This document shows, in pieces, positions 34,144-44,299 of a DNA stretch of 64,000 nucleotides (positions within the stretch are counted from its first letter, which is position 1; each line of letters starts with the position of its first letter). The translations under genes were made by a program, and so were the position numbers. Source of the stretch: Alishewanella metallidurans (GTDB lineage Bacteria > Pseudomonadota > Gammaproteobacteria > Enterobacterales > Alteromonadaceae); the NCBI RefSeq assembly GCF_036983985.1, contig NZ_JALAHQ010000003.1, positions 538,691-602,690 on the forward strand, read 5' to 3'. A model generated the notes under the pieces. It worked only from the letters and a program-made list of their open reading frames with translations, did not search any database and was not told the origin of the DNA.

Positions 34144-37100
34144 CTACATTGCTTGTACGCGCAGCTCAGCGGATGAGCGCGCGCGGTGTCCTAGCAAGGT
34201 ATTTACATCGCTAGTTTTAGGTTTTATCAGCTTAAATTGACTTAAATAGTGGTTAAAGTCGTTTAAGATTTTGCGCGCTTTCTCGCTATTTGTTTGCTCT
34301 ACATGTTGGTGCAGTAAGCTGCGTAAGTGCTCTTGTAATATCGGCATGCTTACGTCTAGCGCTTCAACTAATTCAGGGTTTAAACGCAGTGCTAAATCTT
34401 GCTGTTCATCTAATAAATAGGCAAAACCACCTGTCATGCCTGCGCCAAAATTAACACCGGTCCCGCCAAGTACTACTACTACACCGCCGGTCATGTACTC
34501 GCAGCAGTTATCGCCAGTGCCTTCAACTACCGCTAAAGCGCCAGAATTACGCACGGCAAAACGTTCGCCTACTTGTCCAGCTGCGTATAAACGGCCACCG
34601 GTAGCGCCGTATAAGCAGGTGTTGCCGGCAATGGTAAAGCCGTTTTTGGCAAATGGGCTGCCCTTATCTGGATAAATAGCAAGTTGGCCGCCGGTCATAC
34701 CTTTACCCACGTAGTCGTTGGCATCGCCTTGCAACGACATATGCAAACCGCCGGCATTCCATACCCCAAAGCTTTGGCCTGCTGTGCCGGTAAAATGTAC
34801 TCGAATAGGATCGGTTGCCATGCCTTGATTTCCGTGTTGGCGGGCAATAAAGCCAGAGAGAGTTGCGCCTACCGAGCGGTCAGTATTGCGAATGCTGAGG
34901 TTAAGTGTGCCACCGGTTTTATGCAGTACCATTTGTTGGCAATGCGCTAGTAGCTGCTGATTTAACGCGCCTTGGTCAAATGGCGCGTTGTTTTGCACAC
35001 AGTACAAAGGCTTATCAGATTGCACCGCGCTGGCTTGCAGTATTGGTGTAAGATTAAGTTTTGCCTGCTTTGGTGTTTGGCTGGCTTTAATCCGGAGTAA
35101 ATCGGTACGGCCAATTAGTTGGGTAAGCTCAGTTACGCCCAGTTCTGCCATTAAGTTACGCACGTCAAACGCTAAAAATTTAAAGTAGTTCATCACCATT
35201 TCGGGCAAGCCATTGAAATGGTCACGACGCAACGTTTCATCTTGAGTCGCTACGCCGGTAGCACAGTTGTTTAAATGACAAATACGCAAGAATTTACAGC
35301 CCAGCGCGACCATTGGGCCAGTGCCAAAGCCAAAACTTTCAGCACCTAAAATGGCTGCTTTGACTACGTCTAACCCCGTTTTTAGACCACCATCAACTTG
35401 TAAGCGCACTCGATGGCGCAAGCCGTTTTCGACTAAGGCTTGATGCACTTCAGCTAAGCCCAGCTCCCATGGGCTTCCCGCATATTTTACCGACGACAGA
35501 GGGCTGGCGCCGGTGCCGCCATCGTAACCGGATACCGTGATTAAGTCGGCATACGCCTTAGCCACACCCGCGGCTATGGTGCCAATGCCAGGTTCAGACA
35601 CCAGTTTTACCGAAATAAGTGCCTGCGGGTTAACCTGTTTTAAATCGAAAATAAGCTGAGCTAAATCTTCAATAGAATAAATATCGTGGTGTGGCGGTGG
35701 TGAAATAAGTGTGACACCTAGTACTGAATAGCGTAAACGGGCTATTTCAGCAGTCACTTTTTCACCGGGTAATTGGCCGCCTTCACCCGGTTTTGCTCCT
35801 TGTGCCACCTTAATTTGTATTACCTCTGCATTAACTAAGTAATGCGGAGTTACCCCAAAACGGCCTGAGGCGACTTGCTTTATTTTAGAGTTTTTTTCGG
35901 TGCCAAACCGGCGCGGATCTTCACCACCCTCACCAGAATTAGAACGGCCCCCTAAACGATTCATGGCAATAGCAAGCGCCTCATGTGCTTCAGGGCTTAA
36001 TGCGCCAATAGACATTGCAGCGCTATCAAAGCGAGCATAAAGCTGTTGCTCAGTTTCTACTTGCTCCAGAGGTACTGAGGTTTTGCTGTGAAGCTTAAAT
36101 AGGTCTCGCAAATGCGTGATCGGTCGCTCGTTTACCGTTTTACTGTATTCTAAATAGTGTTCATAGTTACCCGAACGCACGGCTTTTTGTAGTGTTTGCA
36201 CTACATCGGGGTTATAGGCATGGTACTCACCGTCGTGTACATATTTTAGTAAACCGCCATGGTTTAATGGCTTGCGCTTTAACCAAGCTATATTGGCTAG
36301 TTGTTGGCTGTCTTGCTGAAAATCAGTAAAATCTGCGCCTTCAATCCGAGAGGGAATATCGGTAAAGCACAGCTGCATTACCGTTTTGGCTATACCTACA
36401 GCCTCAAATAAATTAGAGCAACGATAGCTAGCAACCGTCGAAATGCCCATCTTCGACATGATTTTGTATAAACCTTTATTTATACCTTTGCGGTAATTTA
36501 GTACGGCTTGCCGGGCGGTTAAGTTAATCACGTTTTTTTCTACTAATTGTTCTACTGTTTCATAAGCCATAAACGGATAAATGCCGGTGGCGCCCAAACC
36601 AATTAACACGGCAAAATGGTGCGGGTCGCGGGCTGATGCGGTTTCAATAATAATATTTGAATCGCAGCGTAGTTGAGCAGCAACTAGCGCATGTTGTACC
36701 GCACCTACTGCCATAGCTGCCGGAATAGGTAATAAATGCGGCTTAATTTGCCGGTCTGTTAGAATAACTAGCACCACATTGTTATGGCGCACTGCGTCAA
36801 TGACATCGGCACATAACTGTTGTATCGCTTGTTGTAACTGTTGCTGCGCTGGGTCGAAATTTAGCGAAAAAATGTGATGTTTGTAGTGTATGGCATCAGC
36901 CTGCTTTAACTGCTTAAGATCGGAATACATCATCACTGGCGATTCAAACTGAATGCGGCGTGCATACCCTGCAGTTTCTTTAAACACATTATGTTCATGG
37001 CCAATACTTGTGGCTAACGACATCACGTGCGCTTCACGCAATGGGTCAATTGGCGGATTGGTTACTTGGGCAAACTGTTGGCGAAAATAATCGTATAACG

Positions 37101-38604
37101 TGCGCGGCTTACGCGAAAGTACGGCCATTGGCGTGTCGTCGCCCATGGAACCAACGGCTTCTTGGCCATCTTTGGCAAGCACAGTAATGATTTGATCTAT
37201 TTCTTCATAACTGTAGTTAAACAGTTTGTGATACACCAGCATGTCATCGTCAGTAAAAACACGTTTACCAATTAGGTCGGTTTCATAGTGCTCGTAAGGT
37301 ATTAAACGTTGTACGTTACTATCTAACCAATCGCGATAGGGATGCCTTGCCATTAAATTATGATCAATTTGTTCTGAGCGCCAAATTTTGCCTGTAGTCG
37401 TATCTACCGCTAGCATTTCGCCTGGGCCAACGCGGCCTTTTTCTACTACTTCATCCGGCGAGTAATCCCAAATGCCGACTTCAGAAGCAAGGGTAATTAA
37501 CTTGTCGCGAGTAATAACAAAGCGGGCCGGGCGCAAACCGTTGCGGTCGAGATTACACGCAACATGCTGGCCATTGGTCATAACAATACCGGCTGGGCCG
37601 TCCCAGGGTTCCATGTGCATGGCGTTAAATTCGTAAAACGCTTTTAAATTATCATCCATTACGCGGTTAGCTTGCCAAGCTGGAGGCATTAATAAACGCA
37701 TCGCACGAAATAAGTCCATCCCGCCGGCTAAGAGCAGCTCTAGCATGTTATCTAGTGAACTTGAGTCAGAGCCCGTTTGACTAACAAAGGGCGCGGCATC
37801 TTGTAAGTCAGGTAGCAACGGCGAGGCAAATTTATATTGGCGCGCGCGTGCCCATTGCCGATTACCGGTAATAGTATTAATTTCGCCATTATGTGCCAAA
37901 AAGCGAAATGGCTGTGCTAACTGCCAGCGTGGCATAGTGTTGGTAGAAAATCGCTGGTGAAACACGCAAATAGCGGTTTCCATTCGAATGTCGGCTAAAT
38001 CGAGAAAATAACGTGGTAAATCGGCTGGCATCATTAAGCCTTTAAATACCGTTACCAGTGATGAGAAGCTGGGAATATAAAAGTCGCTATCGTCAGACAA
38101 TTGTTTTTCAATACGCCGCCGCGCCATAAATAATCGGCGCTCTAAATCGTGATCTGTCCAACCATGTGGCGCATTTACAATAATCTGCTGCATGTTAGGC
38201 ATAGAGCTAAGCGCTAGAGGGCCAAGCACCGTGCTGTCTATTGGCAAGCTACGCCATGCGACCAAGCTTAGGGTTTCACTGACAACTTCTTGTTCAATAA
38301 TGTTTTTTGCTAGTGCGGCTTTTACTGGGTCTTGGCTAAAAAAAATCATGCCAACACCGTATTTTTCGGCAAGATGCCAGCCTTGCTCTTGAGCAATAGC
38401 GCGAAAAAAACTGTCGGGCTTTTGCATTAATAAACCGCAGCCATCGCCAGTTTTTCCATCGGCAGAGATACCACCACGGTGCTGCATGCGATCAAGGCCG
38501 CTAATTGCCGTTCTTACTATGCGGTGGCTTACGGCGCCTTCTAAGTGTGCAATTAAACCAAAACCACAATTTTCTCGTGCTTGGTTGTGTTGGTACAACG
38601 CCAT
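34144..38604 (-). CDS. gltB: Glutamate synthase (NADPH), large subunit
   Basis: 1486 residues. A 12-residue propeptide precedes catalytic C13 (ENCGFGLIAH) of the Ntn glutaminase domain (about 13-420). The FMN-binding synthase domain follows, with SGEGGEDPRRFG, KPGEGGQLPG and the 3Fe-4S cysteines in LGCKFLRICHLNNCATG. A GXGXG beta-helix domain ends the protein (GMTGGFAYLLDE). It makes glutamate from glutamine and 2-oxoglutarate, the GOGAT half of ammonium assimilation. Confidence 0.97.
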   Translation of the reverse strand: MALYQHNQARENCGFGLIAHLEGAVSHRIVRTAISGLDRMQHRGGISADGKTGDGCGLLMQKPDSFFRAIAQEQGWHLAEKYGVGMIFFSQDPVKAALAKNIIEQEVVSETLSLVAWRSLPIDSTVLGPLALSSMPNMQQIIVNAPHGWTDHDLERRLFMARRRIEKQLSDDSDFYIPSFSSLVTVFKGLMMPADLPRYFLDLADIRMETAICVFHQRFSTNTMPRWQLAQPFRFLAHNGEINTITGNRQWARARQYKFASPLLPDLQDAAPFVSQTGSDSSSLDNMLELLLAGGMDLFRAMRLLMPPAWQANRVMDDNLKAFYEFNAMHMEPWDGPAGIVMTNGQHVACNLDRNGLRPARFVITRDKLITLASEVGIWDYSPDEVVEKGRVGPGEMLAVDTTTGKIWRSEQIDHNLMARHPYRDWLDSNVQRLIPYEHYETDLIGKRVFTDDDMLVYHKLFNYSYEEIDQIITVLAKDGQEAVGSMGDDTPMAVLSRKPRTLYDYFRQQFAQVTNPPIDPLREAHVMSLATSIGHEHNVFKETAGYARRIQFESPVMMYSDLKQLKQADAIHYKHHIFSLNFDPAQQQLQQAIQQLCADVIDAVRHNNVVLVILTDRQIKPHLLPIPAAMAVGAVQHALVAAQLRCDSNIIIETASARDPHHFAVLIGLGATGIYPFMAYETVEQLVEKNVINLTARQAVLNYRKGINKGLYKIMSKMGISTVASYRCSNLFEAVGIAKTVMQLCFTDIPSRIEGADFTDFQQDSQQLANIAWLKRKPLNHGGLLKYVHDGEYHAYNPDVVQTLQKAVRSGNYEHYLEYSKTVNERPITHLRDLFKLHSKTSVPLEQVETEQQLYARFDSAAMSIGALSPEAHEALAIAMNRLGGRSNSGEGGEDPRRFGTEKNSKIKQVASGRFGVTPHYLVNAEVIQIKVAQGAKPGEGGQLPGEKVTAEIARLRYSVLGVTLISPPPHHDIYSIEDLAQLIFDLKQVNPQALISVKLVSEPGIGTIAAGVAKAYADLITVSGYDGGTGASPLSSVKYAGSPWELGLAEVHQALVENGLRHRVRLQVDGGLKTGLDVVKAAILGAESFGFGTGPMVALGCKFLRICHLNNCATGVATQDETLRRDHFNGLPEMVMNYFKFLAFDVRNLMAELGVTELTQLIGRTDLLRIKASQTPKQAKLNLTPILQASAVQSDKPLYCVQNNAPFDQGALNQQLLAHCQQMVLHKTGGTLNLSIRNTDRSVGATLSGFIARQHGNQGMATDPIRVHFTGTAGQSFGVWNAGGLHMSLQGDANDYVGKGMTGGQLAIYPDKGSPFAKNGFTIAGNTCLYGATGGRLYAAGQVGERFAVRNSGALAVVEGTGDNCCEYMTGGVVVVLGGTGVNFGAGMTGGFAYLLDEQQDLALRLNPELVEALDVSMPILQEHLRSLLHQHVEQTNSEKARKILNDFNHYLSQFKLIKPKTSDVNTLLGHRARSSAELRVQAM

Positions 38605-39221
38605 AAAGTATCCCTCTTGAAACTTCTAGTATAAATATGCAGTTAAAATGGTTTTTTATTCGTTATGGCGATTTTGCTTTGGGTTGAAATAAAATAACGA
38701 AATATTATTTTTCAAGCCGATTGCACAGTATAGAAATACTAAATACTTTTAGCCGTCTAAACGTAAGTAATCTATGTTTATCTGCATTTAAATGATAAGT
38801 CAAGCATAGTAGCCAACAGATGTTAGTACTTTTTTATGAAGCTTAAATTATTAAAAAATGAAAATTAATTACATGAATTGACAATATTCTTGCTATTTAT
38901 ACCTAGTTTATCGCGATGAGAATTGATGGTTTTTAATTCAATTCTATCTCTATGTTTTTTCTGTATTTGTATTTTTATGCACTTTTGCTGTTGTCGCCGT
39001 GCGTAAATGAGTAGATAACTTAGCGTGTGGGAATAATTAGAATTTAAACAGTGGATATAACCGCGTAAACCTGCGGTTAAAATGAATAAAATATAGCTTA
39101 TCGGCTAGGTATAATTGGCAAATAAGTCAATACAGGATAATCTATGCACAGTTAAATTTATGCTTGCTATCTTGTTTATTGGTAGTAAAGCGCATTAGCG
39201 CTAAATATAAGAAAGAAAACA
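38605..39221. other. AT-rich intergenic spacer between gltB and the cyanophycinase-like gene
   Basis: 617 bases, the longest gene-free stretch. It must hold the gltBD promoter on the minus strand; a TATACT sits about 20 bases before the gltB start region, but no clear -35 accompanies it. A TATAAT at 39110-39115 could be a -10 for the plus-strand gene, again without a good -35. A small AACCGC/GCGGTT hairpin lies at 39059-39078 and an AGCGC-ATTA-GCGCT hairpin near 39190. No ORF or RNA gene can be supported. Confidence 0.55.
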
Positions 39222-41072
39222 ATGAAAATACTTGGCTTGTATATATCTGCAGCTCTACTTGCTTGCACCGCGTCTGCAGCAAATGTAAAAGACACGAAAA
39301 AATCTCCTGACTACACTATGGTTTTAGTTGGCGGAGGACTGAATGTTTGCAGCTCTATGCATCCACGTAATTGTGCTGAGGCTGATACTTTTACTACAGC
39401 AGCTAAATCTGCAGATATGTTTGCGGTATTGCCAGAGCAGCTAACTAGTATTGCTAATAATGCAATCTGGGGTGAAGAGCGGGTGATTGAACAGCAACAA
39501 ACATTGGCGGTGCTTGAATTTGTGCGCAGCAAAGTAAATGGTGATCGTTTAACTGAACGTGATTTACTAAGGCTGTGGCGTTCAGCCGAAATTGAAATAG
39601 ACGGTATCTGGGTGTCAGGTCGAGTTAACTATAGTGCTTTAACCGATCGTGAGCGCAATTTTGTTCTCGACCAACTGCAGGTGATATCAACTGTTGAAAA
39701 TAGTTCGCGGCGCAACAGTGCTAATGCACGACAAAAAGAATATGCAAATTTAGCAAAAACCAAAGATGCGTTTACCGTCGAAATTTACCATAAAATTATT
39801 GAACTGGCACAGCAAGTTGCGGGTACACAGCGTAAACCGCGCATTCTAGTGATTACTGCAGCAGAGCGAGATCCCTTTGCCTCGGTAGATTTTTATACTA
39901 ATTTATTTGAAGAAGCGGGGGCCGAAGTGAGCTGGTTTCCGTTAAATGCGGCATATCAGGCCGCACAGCATATCGAAGTTGACAACAAAGCCAGTTGTGA
40001 TCAATTACCGCAATACTTAGCGGCTTATCATGGTACATATCAGCGCAGTCGAGTTTACCCAGATTTAGCAAAAGAATTAGAGGCTTTCTGCAAAAAAGGT
40101 AGCCAAGCTGCAGTAGAACAAATTCGTCGTTCTGACGCGATTTTTATTAGCGATGGTGATCAAAGTTTAGCATTACAAGCGTTTCGTCAACCCGATGGCA
40201 CAGCGACCACTGAACTAAAACAAATTGAAGCTATGTTGGCTGGCGGCAATATTATTGTTGCAACAAGCAATGCTGGTACTGCACTGATGGCTGGGGGCAG
40301 GTATCAGGGCCATAGAACACCAATGATAACTAACGGCGATAGCTATAATGCGATGCAGTTTGGGGCTTTTGACTTGGCGGCGCCACAAAGTGGTTGTGAT
40401 AAAGATCAAAGCTGTGCCAATGGTTTATCGGAGAACCACCTTACTTACTCCGCTGAGGGTGGCTTAGGTTTGTTTCCTTGGGGCGTGCTTGATACGCAAT
40501 TTTCTGAGCGCAGCCGTCAAGGGCGATTAATTAGGTTACAAAATGATAGCCAAACCCGTTTTGGCTTTGGTATTGATGAAACAACTGCACTATTAGTGTC
40601 GCTTGGTCAGAGCGATACTGCAGCAGAAGTAACAATGGAAGTAATAGGTGCTGGCGGTGTTTATATTGTCGATAACGAGAAAACGCTTAGCTCTGGCGAA
40701 GGCGCGGCAATTAACCTTAGTAAGATTAATACCCATTACTTAACTCGCGACGATAAGCTGGAAATAAAAGATGGGATTTTACGTACCCGTTTTGCTGAGT
40801 GGAAGTTTGCACCTAATAATAACCAAACACCGTTACTGTACTCTGGCGACCTGTTTGAACGCGATAACTACCGGCAGCTAGCTAATCTGCTTTGCGTCAC
40901 GCAAAGCCAACAGGCAACAGCAAAGACGGTACGTGTTGGCCAGGGCTATACCGCACGTTTATATAAAGACTCGTCGTCATATGCTCGCCAAGGTGCATTT
41001 CGTCTAAATGGTACTGAGCTGCAATATTGCTCATACCGCAACATGATATTGGATATACAACCTGCGAACTAA
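39222..41072 (+). CDS. Secreted cyanophycinase-like (peptidase S51) protein, active-site Ser replaced
   Basis: 616 residues with a signal peptide (cleavage near residue 19-20, TASA-AN). The centre matches the cyanophycinase/S51 fold: ILVITAAERDPFASVDFYTNLFEEAGAEV style strands, then AIFISDGDQSLAL (family GGDQ region), then NIIVATSNAGTALMAGG. In S51 enzymes the nucleophile lies in a G-T-S-A-G-A motif. Aligning A-G leaves Asn350 at the Ser position, with S349 one residue early. A long N-terminal part (30-195) and a C-terminal beta part (400-616) are extra. It may be an inactive or altered homologue. It lies 27 bases before arcB; a functional link to arcB is not evident. Confidence 0.72.
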   Translation: MKILGLYISAALLACTASAANVKDTKKSPDYTMVLVGGGLNVCSSMHPRNCAEADTFTTAAKSADMFAVLPEQLTSIANNAIWGEERVIEQQQTLAVLEFVRSKVNGDRLTERDLLRLWRSAEIEIDGIWVSGRVNYSALTDRERNFVLDQLQVISTVENSSRRNSANARQKEYANLAKTKDAFTVEIYHKIIELAQQVAGTQRKPRILVITAAERDPFASVDFYTNLFEEAGAEVSWFPLNAAYQAAQHIEVDNKASCDQLPQYLAAYHGTYQRSRVYPDLAKELEAFCKKGSQAAVEQIRRSDAIFISDGDQSLALQAFRQPDGTATTELKQIEAMLAGGNIIVATSNAGTALMAGGRYQGHRTPMITNGDSYNAMQFGAFDLAAPQSGCDKDQSCANGLSENHLTYSAEGGLGLFPWGVLDTQFSERSRQGRLIRLQNDSQTRFGFGIDETTALLVSLGQSDTAAEVTMEVIGAGGVYIVDNEKTLSSGEGAAINLSKINTHYLTRDDKLEIKDGILRTRFAEWKFAPNNNQTPLLYSGDLFERDNYRQLANLLCVTQSQQATAKTVRVGQGYTARLYKDSSSYARQGAFRLNGTELQYCSYRNMILDIQPAN

Positions 41073-41099
41073 AAATTTACGTCATAAGGTGAACCCCTA

Positions 41100-43388
41100 A
41101 TGCAAGGCCCAGTTCATCCCCAAATTAAAACCTTCGCAAGTTGGATTAAACACTTGGGTAAATTAAAGCTGGCATTACTATGTCAGCTTTTGTTTTTGTT
41201 ATTGGCGGTGTTTGTCAGCGCAGTGCTGGGCATAGTTATTAGCAATCATGTTGATTGGAGCTATGTTAAAGGCGCTGTCGCAGTTACAGCAGTGTTTGGC
41301 CCCATTTTTATCGCGTTTTTATTTTATTTAGTACTTCATCTTGATGCAGCACTGTTTTATTTGGAAGATTCTGCTCGTCAAGAACGTTTATTAAATGAAG
41401 GCATGCAGGATAATATTCGCCAATTAAACTTTGAAATAGAAGAACGTAAAAAGGCGTTTCAGGCAAAGCGGCGCGCGATTGATGAATTACGTAAAGAAAT
41501 CTCTGAGCGAAAAAGAGCACAAATAGAATTAGAAGAGCAAAGTTTACTTATTCGCTCAATTGTTGATAGTTCACCAGACTTATTTTACTACCGAGATGAA
41601 ACCGGGCGTATTGTTAGCTGTAATAAAATGTTTGAAGTTATTATGGGTAAGTCGGCAGCAGAGTTAATTGGTTATTATCCGGCCGAGCTTTACACTGAAG
41701 ACAGTGCGCAGTCGGCTATTTTAACCGAGCACGAAGTTAATATGCAGCTGTCTGAACTGACGTTAGATGTGGAGTTTGTTAAAGACGATGGCGAAATAAT
41801 CTGGTTTGAAATGCGCAAAGTGCCATTTTATGACCGGCATAACCGTTATATTGGCTTACTTGGTTTTGGTCGCGACATTACGTCACGTAAGCTAGCCGAG
41901 CAAGCATTAGAAACTGCTTACCAAGATAAGGGTAAGTTTATTGCTACGCTAAGCCACGAGCTTAGAACGCCGCTGAATGGCATTGTTGGTTTAAGCCGGC
42001 GTTTGTTAGAAAGTAAATTAACTCTGCAGCAAAATGGCTGGGCTAACACTATCTTTAGTAGTGCTGAAACCTTAGGTAATATTTTCAACGATATTATCGA
42101 CTTAGATAAAATTGACCGCCAAGATCTTGATATTGTTTACCAAACTATTTCCTTTGAGCAATTTATTAATGATATCGCTAACTTTGCTGAGTTGCTTTGC
42201 CAGCAAAAAGGTTTGCAGTTCAATTTAAGCTGTAAAGGGCCACTACATGTGTATTTATGGTTAGACCCAACGCGCTTACGCCAAGTATTGTGGAACCTAA
42301 TAAATAATGCCGTTAAGTTTACCGCGGCGGGTAGTGTGAGCTTATGTTGTCAGCTAGATACGGCGGGTAATAAATTACAGTTCTCGGTGCGAGACACTGG
42401 CATTGGTATCGCAGCAACTGAGCAAACACATATTTTTGATATGTATTACAAAGCCTCTGATGGCAGGCGTTTAAGCATGATGGGCTCGGGTATTGGTTTA
42501 TCGGTGTCAAGAGCACTGATGGAAGCGATGCAAGGCAGCATCCGTGTCAGCAGTGAATTAGGAGCGGGGAGTTGTTTTAGTATTGAACTGCCAACTGAGA
42601 TCAAGCAGCCAGAGCAACAGCAGCAGATAGAATGCCCAGCGCTGACTATTTTATTGATTGAAGATGTGCCATTAAATGCTGAAATAGCCATAGCTTTATT
42701 AGAGCAGCGCGGGCACACGGTAATTCATGCTGAAACTGGAGAAGATGCAATAGCACTGCTAGAAACCGAAGACGATCTAGATTTAGTCTTACTAGATATG
42801 CAGTTACCCGATATGAATGGTGATCAAATAGCGAGCTACATACGGCAGGAGCCTCATTTGGCGGCACTACCTATAGTGGTATTAAGTGCAAATGTGCGTA
42901 AAGCTGAGCAGCAACTGCAAAATATCCATATTGATGATGCGCTAGCAAAGCCGATTAATACTGAAAAATTGGATGCTATGTTAGCGCGGTTGTTTTCACC
43001 TAGCGCGGTAAGGTTGCAGAAAATTAATGTTGTGTCGGCAGATACTAGTGAACAAGTATTGGATTTGGTGATACTTAACGATTACCTAAACTCTTTGGGC
43101 AAGGATGCTATGCGCCGTAGCGTGCAGTTATTTTCGCAGTTATTGCCTGGGTATATAAATAGACTAATGGAAACGGCTGTACAGCGGCAACAGCATGATT
43201 TTCAAGAGGCAGCACATAAGCTTAAAGGCGCAGCAGCTTCAGTTGGATTATTGTGGGTGCAGCAACAAGCAAAAACATTTGAGCAAGAGACGATAAATTG
43301 GCAGGGTGTAGAGGGGCAACTGGTCGATTTTCACTTAAAAACAGAGCAGCATGTCGCTGCTCTATCTGAGTATATAAACCAAGCGTAA
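41100..43388 (+). CDS. arcB: Hybrid redox sensor kinase ArcB
   Basis: 762 residues in the full ArcB layout: two membrane helices (about 22-47 and 58-80), a coiled coil (95-145) and a PAS domain (150-262). HisKA follows with H286 (TLSHELRTPLNG), then an ATPase domain (N402, DTGIGI, GSGIGL), a receiver with D566 and an HPt domain with H706 (AAHKLKGAA). These line up with E. coli H292, D576 and H717. Of the two redox cysteines known in E. coli ArcB, C180 has a counterpart (C174, IVSCNK), but the C241 position reads Trp (IIWFEMRKVP). It ends 4 bases from the convergent arcA. Confidence 0.93.
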   Translation: MQGPVHPQIKTFASWIKHLGKLKLALLCQLLFLLLAVFVSAVLGIVISNHVDWSYVKGAVAVTAVFGPIFIAFLFYLVLHLDAALFYLEDSARQERLLNEGMQDNIRQLNFEIEERKKAFQAKRRAIDELRKEISERKRAQIELEEQSLLIRSIVDSSPDLFYYRDETGRIVSCNKMFEVIMGKSAAELIGYYPAELYTEDSAQSAILTEHEVNMQLSELTLDVEFVKDDGEIIWFEMRKVPFYDRHNRYIGLLGFGRDITSRKLAEQALETAYQDKGKFIATLSHELRTPLNGIVGLSRRLLESKLTLQQNGWANTIFSSAETLGNIFNDIIDLDKIDRQDLDIVYQTISFEQFINDIANFAELLCQQKGLQFNLSCKGPLHVYLWLDPTRLRQVLWNLINNAVKFTAAGSVSLCCQLDTAGNKLQFSVRDTGIGIAATEQTHIFDMYYKASDGRRLSMMGSGIGLSVSRALMEAMQGSIRVSSELGAGSCFSIELPTEIKQPEQQQQIECPALTILLIEDVPLNAEIAIALLEQRGHTVIHAETGEDAIALLETEDDLDLVLLDMQLPDMNGDQIASYIRQEPHLAALPIVVLSANVRKAEQQLQNIHIDDALAKPINTEKLDAMLARLFSPSAVRLQKINVVSADTSEQVLDLVILNDYLNSLGKDAMRRSVQLFSQLLPGYINRLMETAVQRQQHDFQEAAHKLKGAAASVGLLWVQQQAKTFEQETINWQGVEGQLVDFHLKTEQHVAALSEYINQA

Positions 43389-43392
43389 AGGT

Positions 43393-44100
43393 TTACTTTT
43401 CTAACTTACCAACAAAACGATAGCCTTCGCCGTGAATGGTGCTAATTAACTCTGGGCTTTCAACATCAGACTCGAAATGCTTACGGATACGGCGGATAGT
43501 AACGTCAACCGTACGGTCATTTGGGCGTAAATCACGGCCAGTCATATGACGAATTAATTGCTCACGCGTAAAGATTTTACCCGGTGTGTCGAGCATTAAA
43601 CGCAAGGCGCGATATTCACCTTTAGGCAAACGACGAGCGACGCCTTTAGGTGAGGTTAAATTGCGGCTATTTTCATCCAGCGTCCAACCGTTAAACTTAA
43701 CTATACTCTTGTGATCTTCCACCACAGGCTGTGCCACAGTGCGGCTTAACAGGTTGCGGGCACGAATAGTTAATTCACGTGGGTTAAATGGTTTGGTTAG
43801 ATAATCATCTGCGCCAATTTCTAAACCTAAAATGCGATCTACTTCACTGTCGCGACCCGTCAGGAAAATTAAAGCAATGTTTTCTTTTTGGCGTAACTCC
43901 CTCGCCAAAATTAAACCATTTTTGCCTGGCAGGTTAATATCCATCACGACCAGATTTACCTTGTTTTCGGTAAGTTTTTGATTCATTTCTTCGCCATTTA
44001 CAGCTTCAATGACATCGTAGCCTTCGCCTTGAAATAAGCTGACAAGGTTTAAACGGGTCACTTCTTCGTCTTCAACGATAAGAATCACAGGTGTTTGCAT
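43393..44100 (-). CDS. arcA: Aerobic respiration control response regulator ArcA
   Basis: 235 residues of the OmpR/PhoB class, very similar to E. coli ArcA: MQTPVILIVEDEEVTR at the start, acceptor Asp in VVMDINLPGKNG, and PFNPRELTIRARNLLSRT. The winged-helix domain covers about 130-232. Phosphorylated by ArcB when quinones are reduced, it represses aerobic TCA and respiratory genes. Unlike E. coli, where arcA and arcB are far apart, here they converge with 4 bases between. Confidence 0.96.
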   Translation of the reverse strand: MQTPVILIVEDEEVTRLNLVSLFQGEGYDVIEAVNGEEMNQKLTENKVNLVVMDINLPGKNGLILARELRQKENIALIFLTGRDSEVDRILGLEIGADDYLTKPFNPRELTIRARNLLSRTVAQPVVEDHKSIVKFNGWTLDENSRNLTSPKGVARRLPKGEYRALRLMLDTPGKIFTREQLIRHMTGRDLRPNDRTVDVTIRRIRKHFESDVESPELISTIHGEGYRFVGKLEK

Positions 44101-44197
44101 TGGAGTTAAACCTTACGTTAATTTTGTTAATAAAATAACATATTGCTGTTTTATAGATGACGTCGAATTGTCAAATAATAAGTGATTATAACCATAG

Positions 44198-44234
44198 CGC
44201 CAAATGTTAACAAGTTTTTTGTTAACATTTGGCG
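44198..44234. promoter_or_regulatory. 14-base perfect inverted repeat upstream of arcA
   Basis: CGCCAAATGTTAAC, a 9-base T-rich centre, then GTTAACATTTGGCG. It contains two direct copies of TGTTAAC, 15 bases apart. ArcA boxes contain TGTTAA-type repeats, though usually spaced 11 bases. It lies about 100 bases before the arcA start and 66 bases after the stop of the downstream-coded kinase. It could be an operator or, with TTTTAT following on the plus strand, a hairpin terminator. Confidence 0.55.
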
Positions 44235-44299
44235 TTTTATAATACTAAAGTTTGAGTTTCATTAAAAATTTATTTGGTTAGTACGCTGATTTATAACGT

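Noticed and set aside
38879..38902. TTGACA in the gltB spacer as a promoter
   Set aside because: The -35 match is perfect, but no -10-like hexamer lies 15-19 bases downstream.
43343..43363. AGAGCAGC/GCTGCTCT stem near the end of arcB as a terminator
   Set aside because: It is inside coding sequence and has no T tract; the stem encodes arcB residues, so termination there is unlikely.
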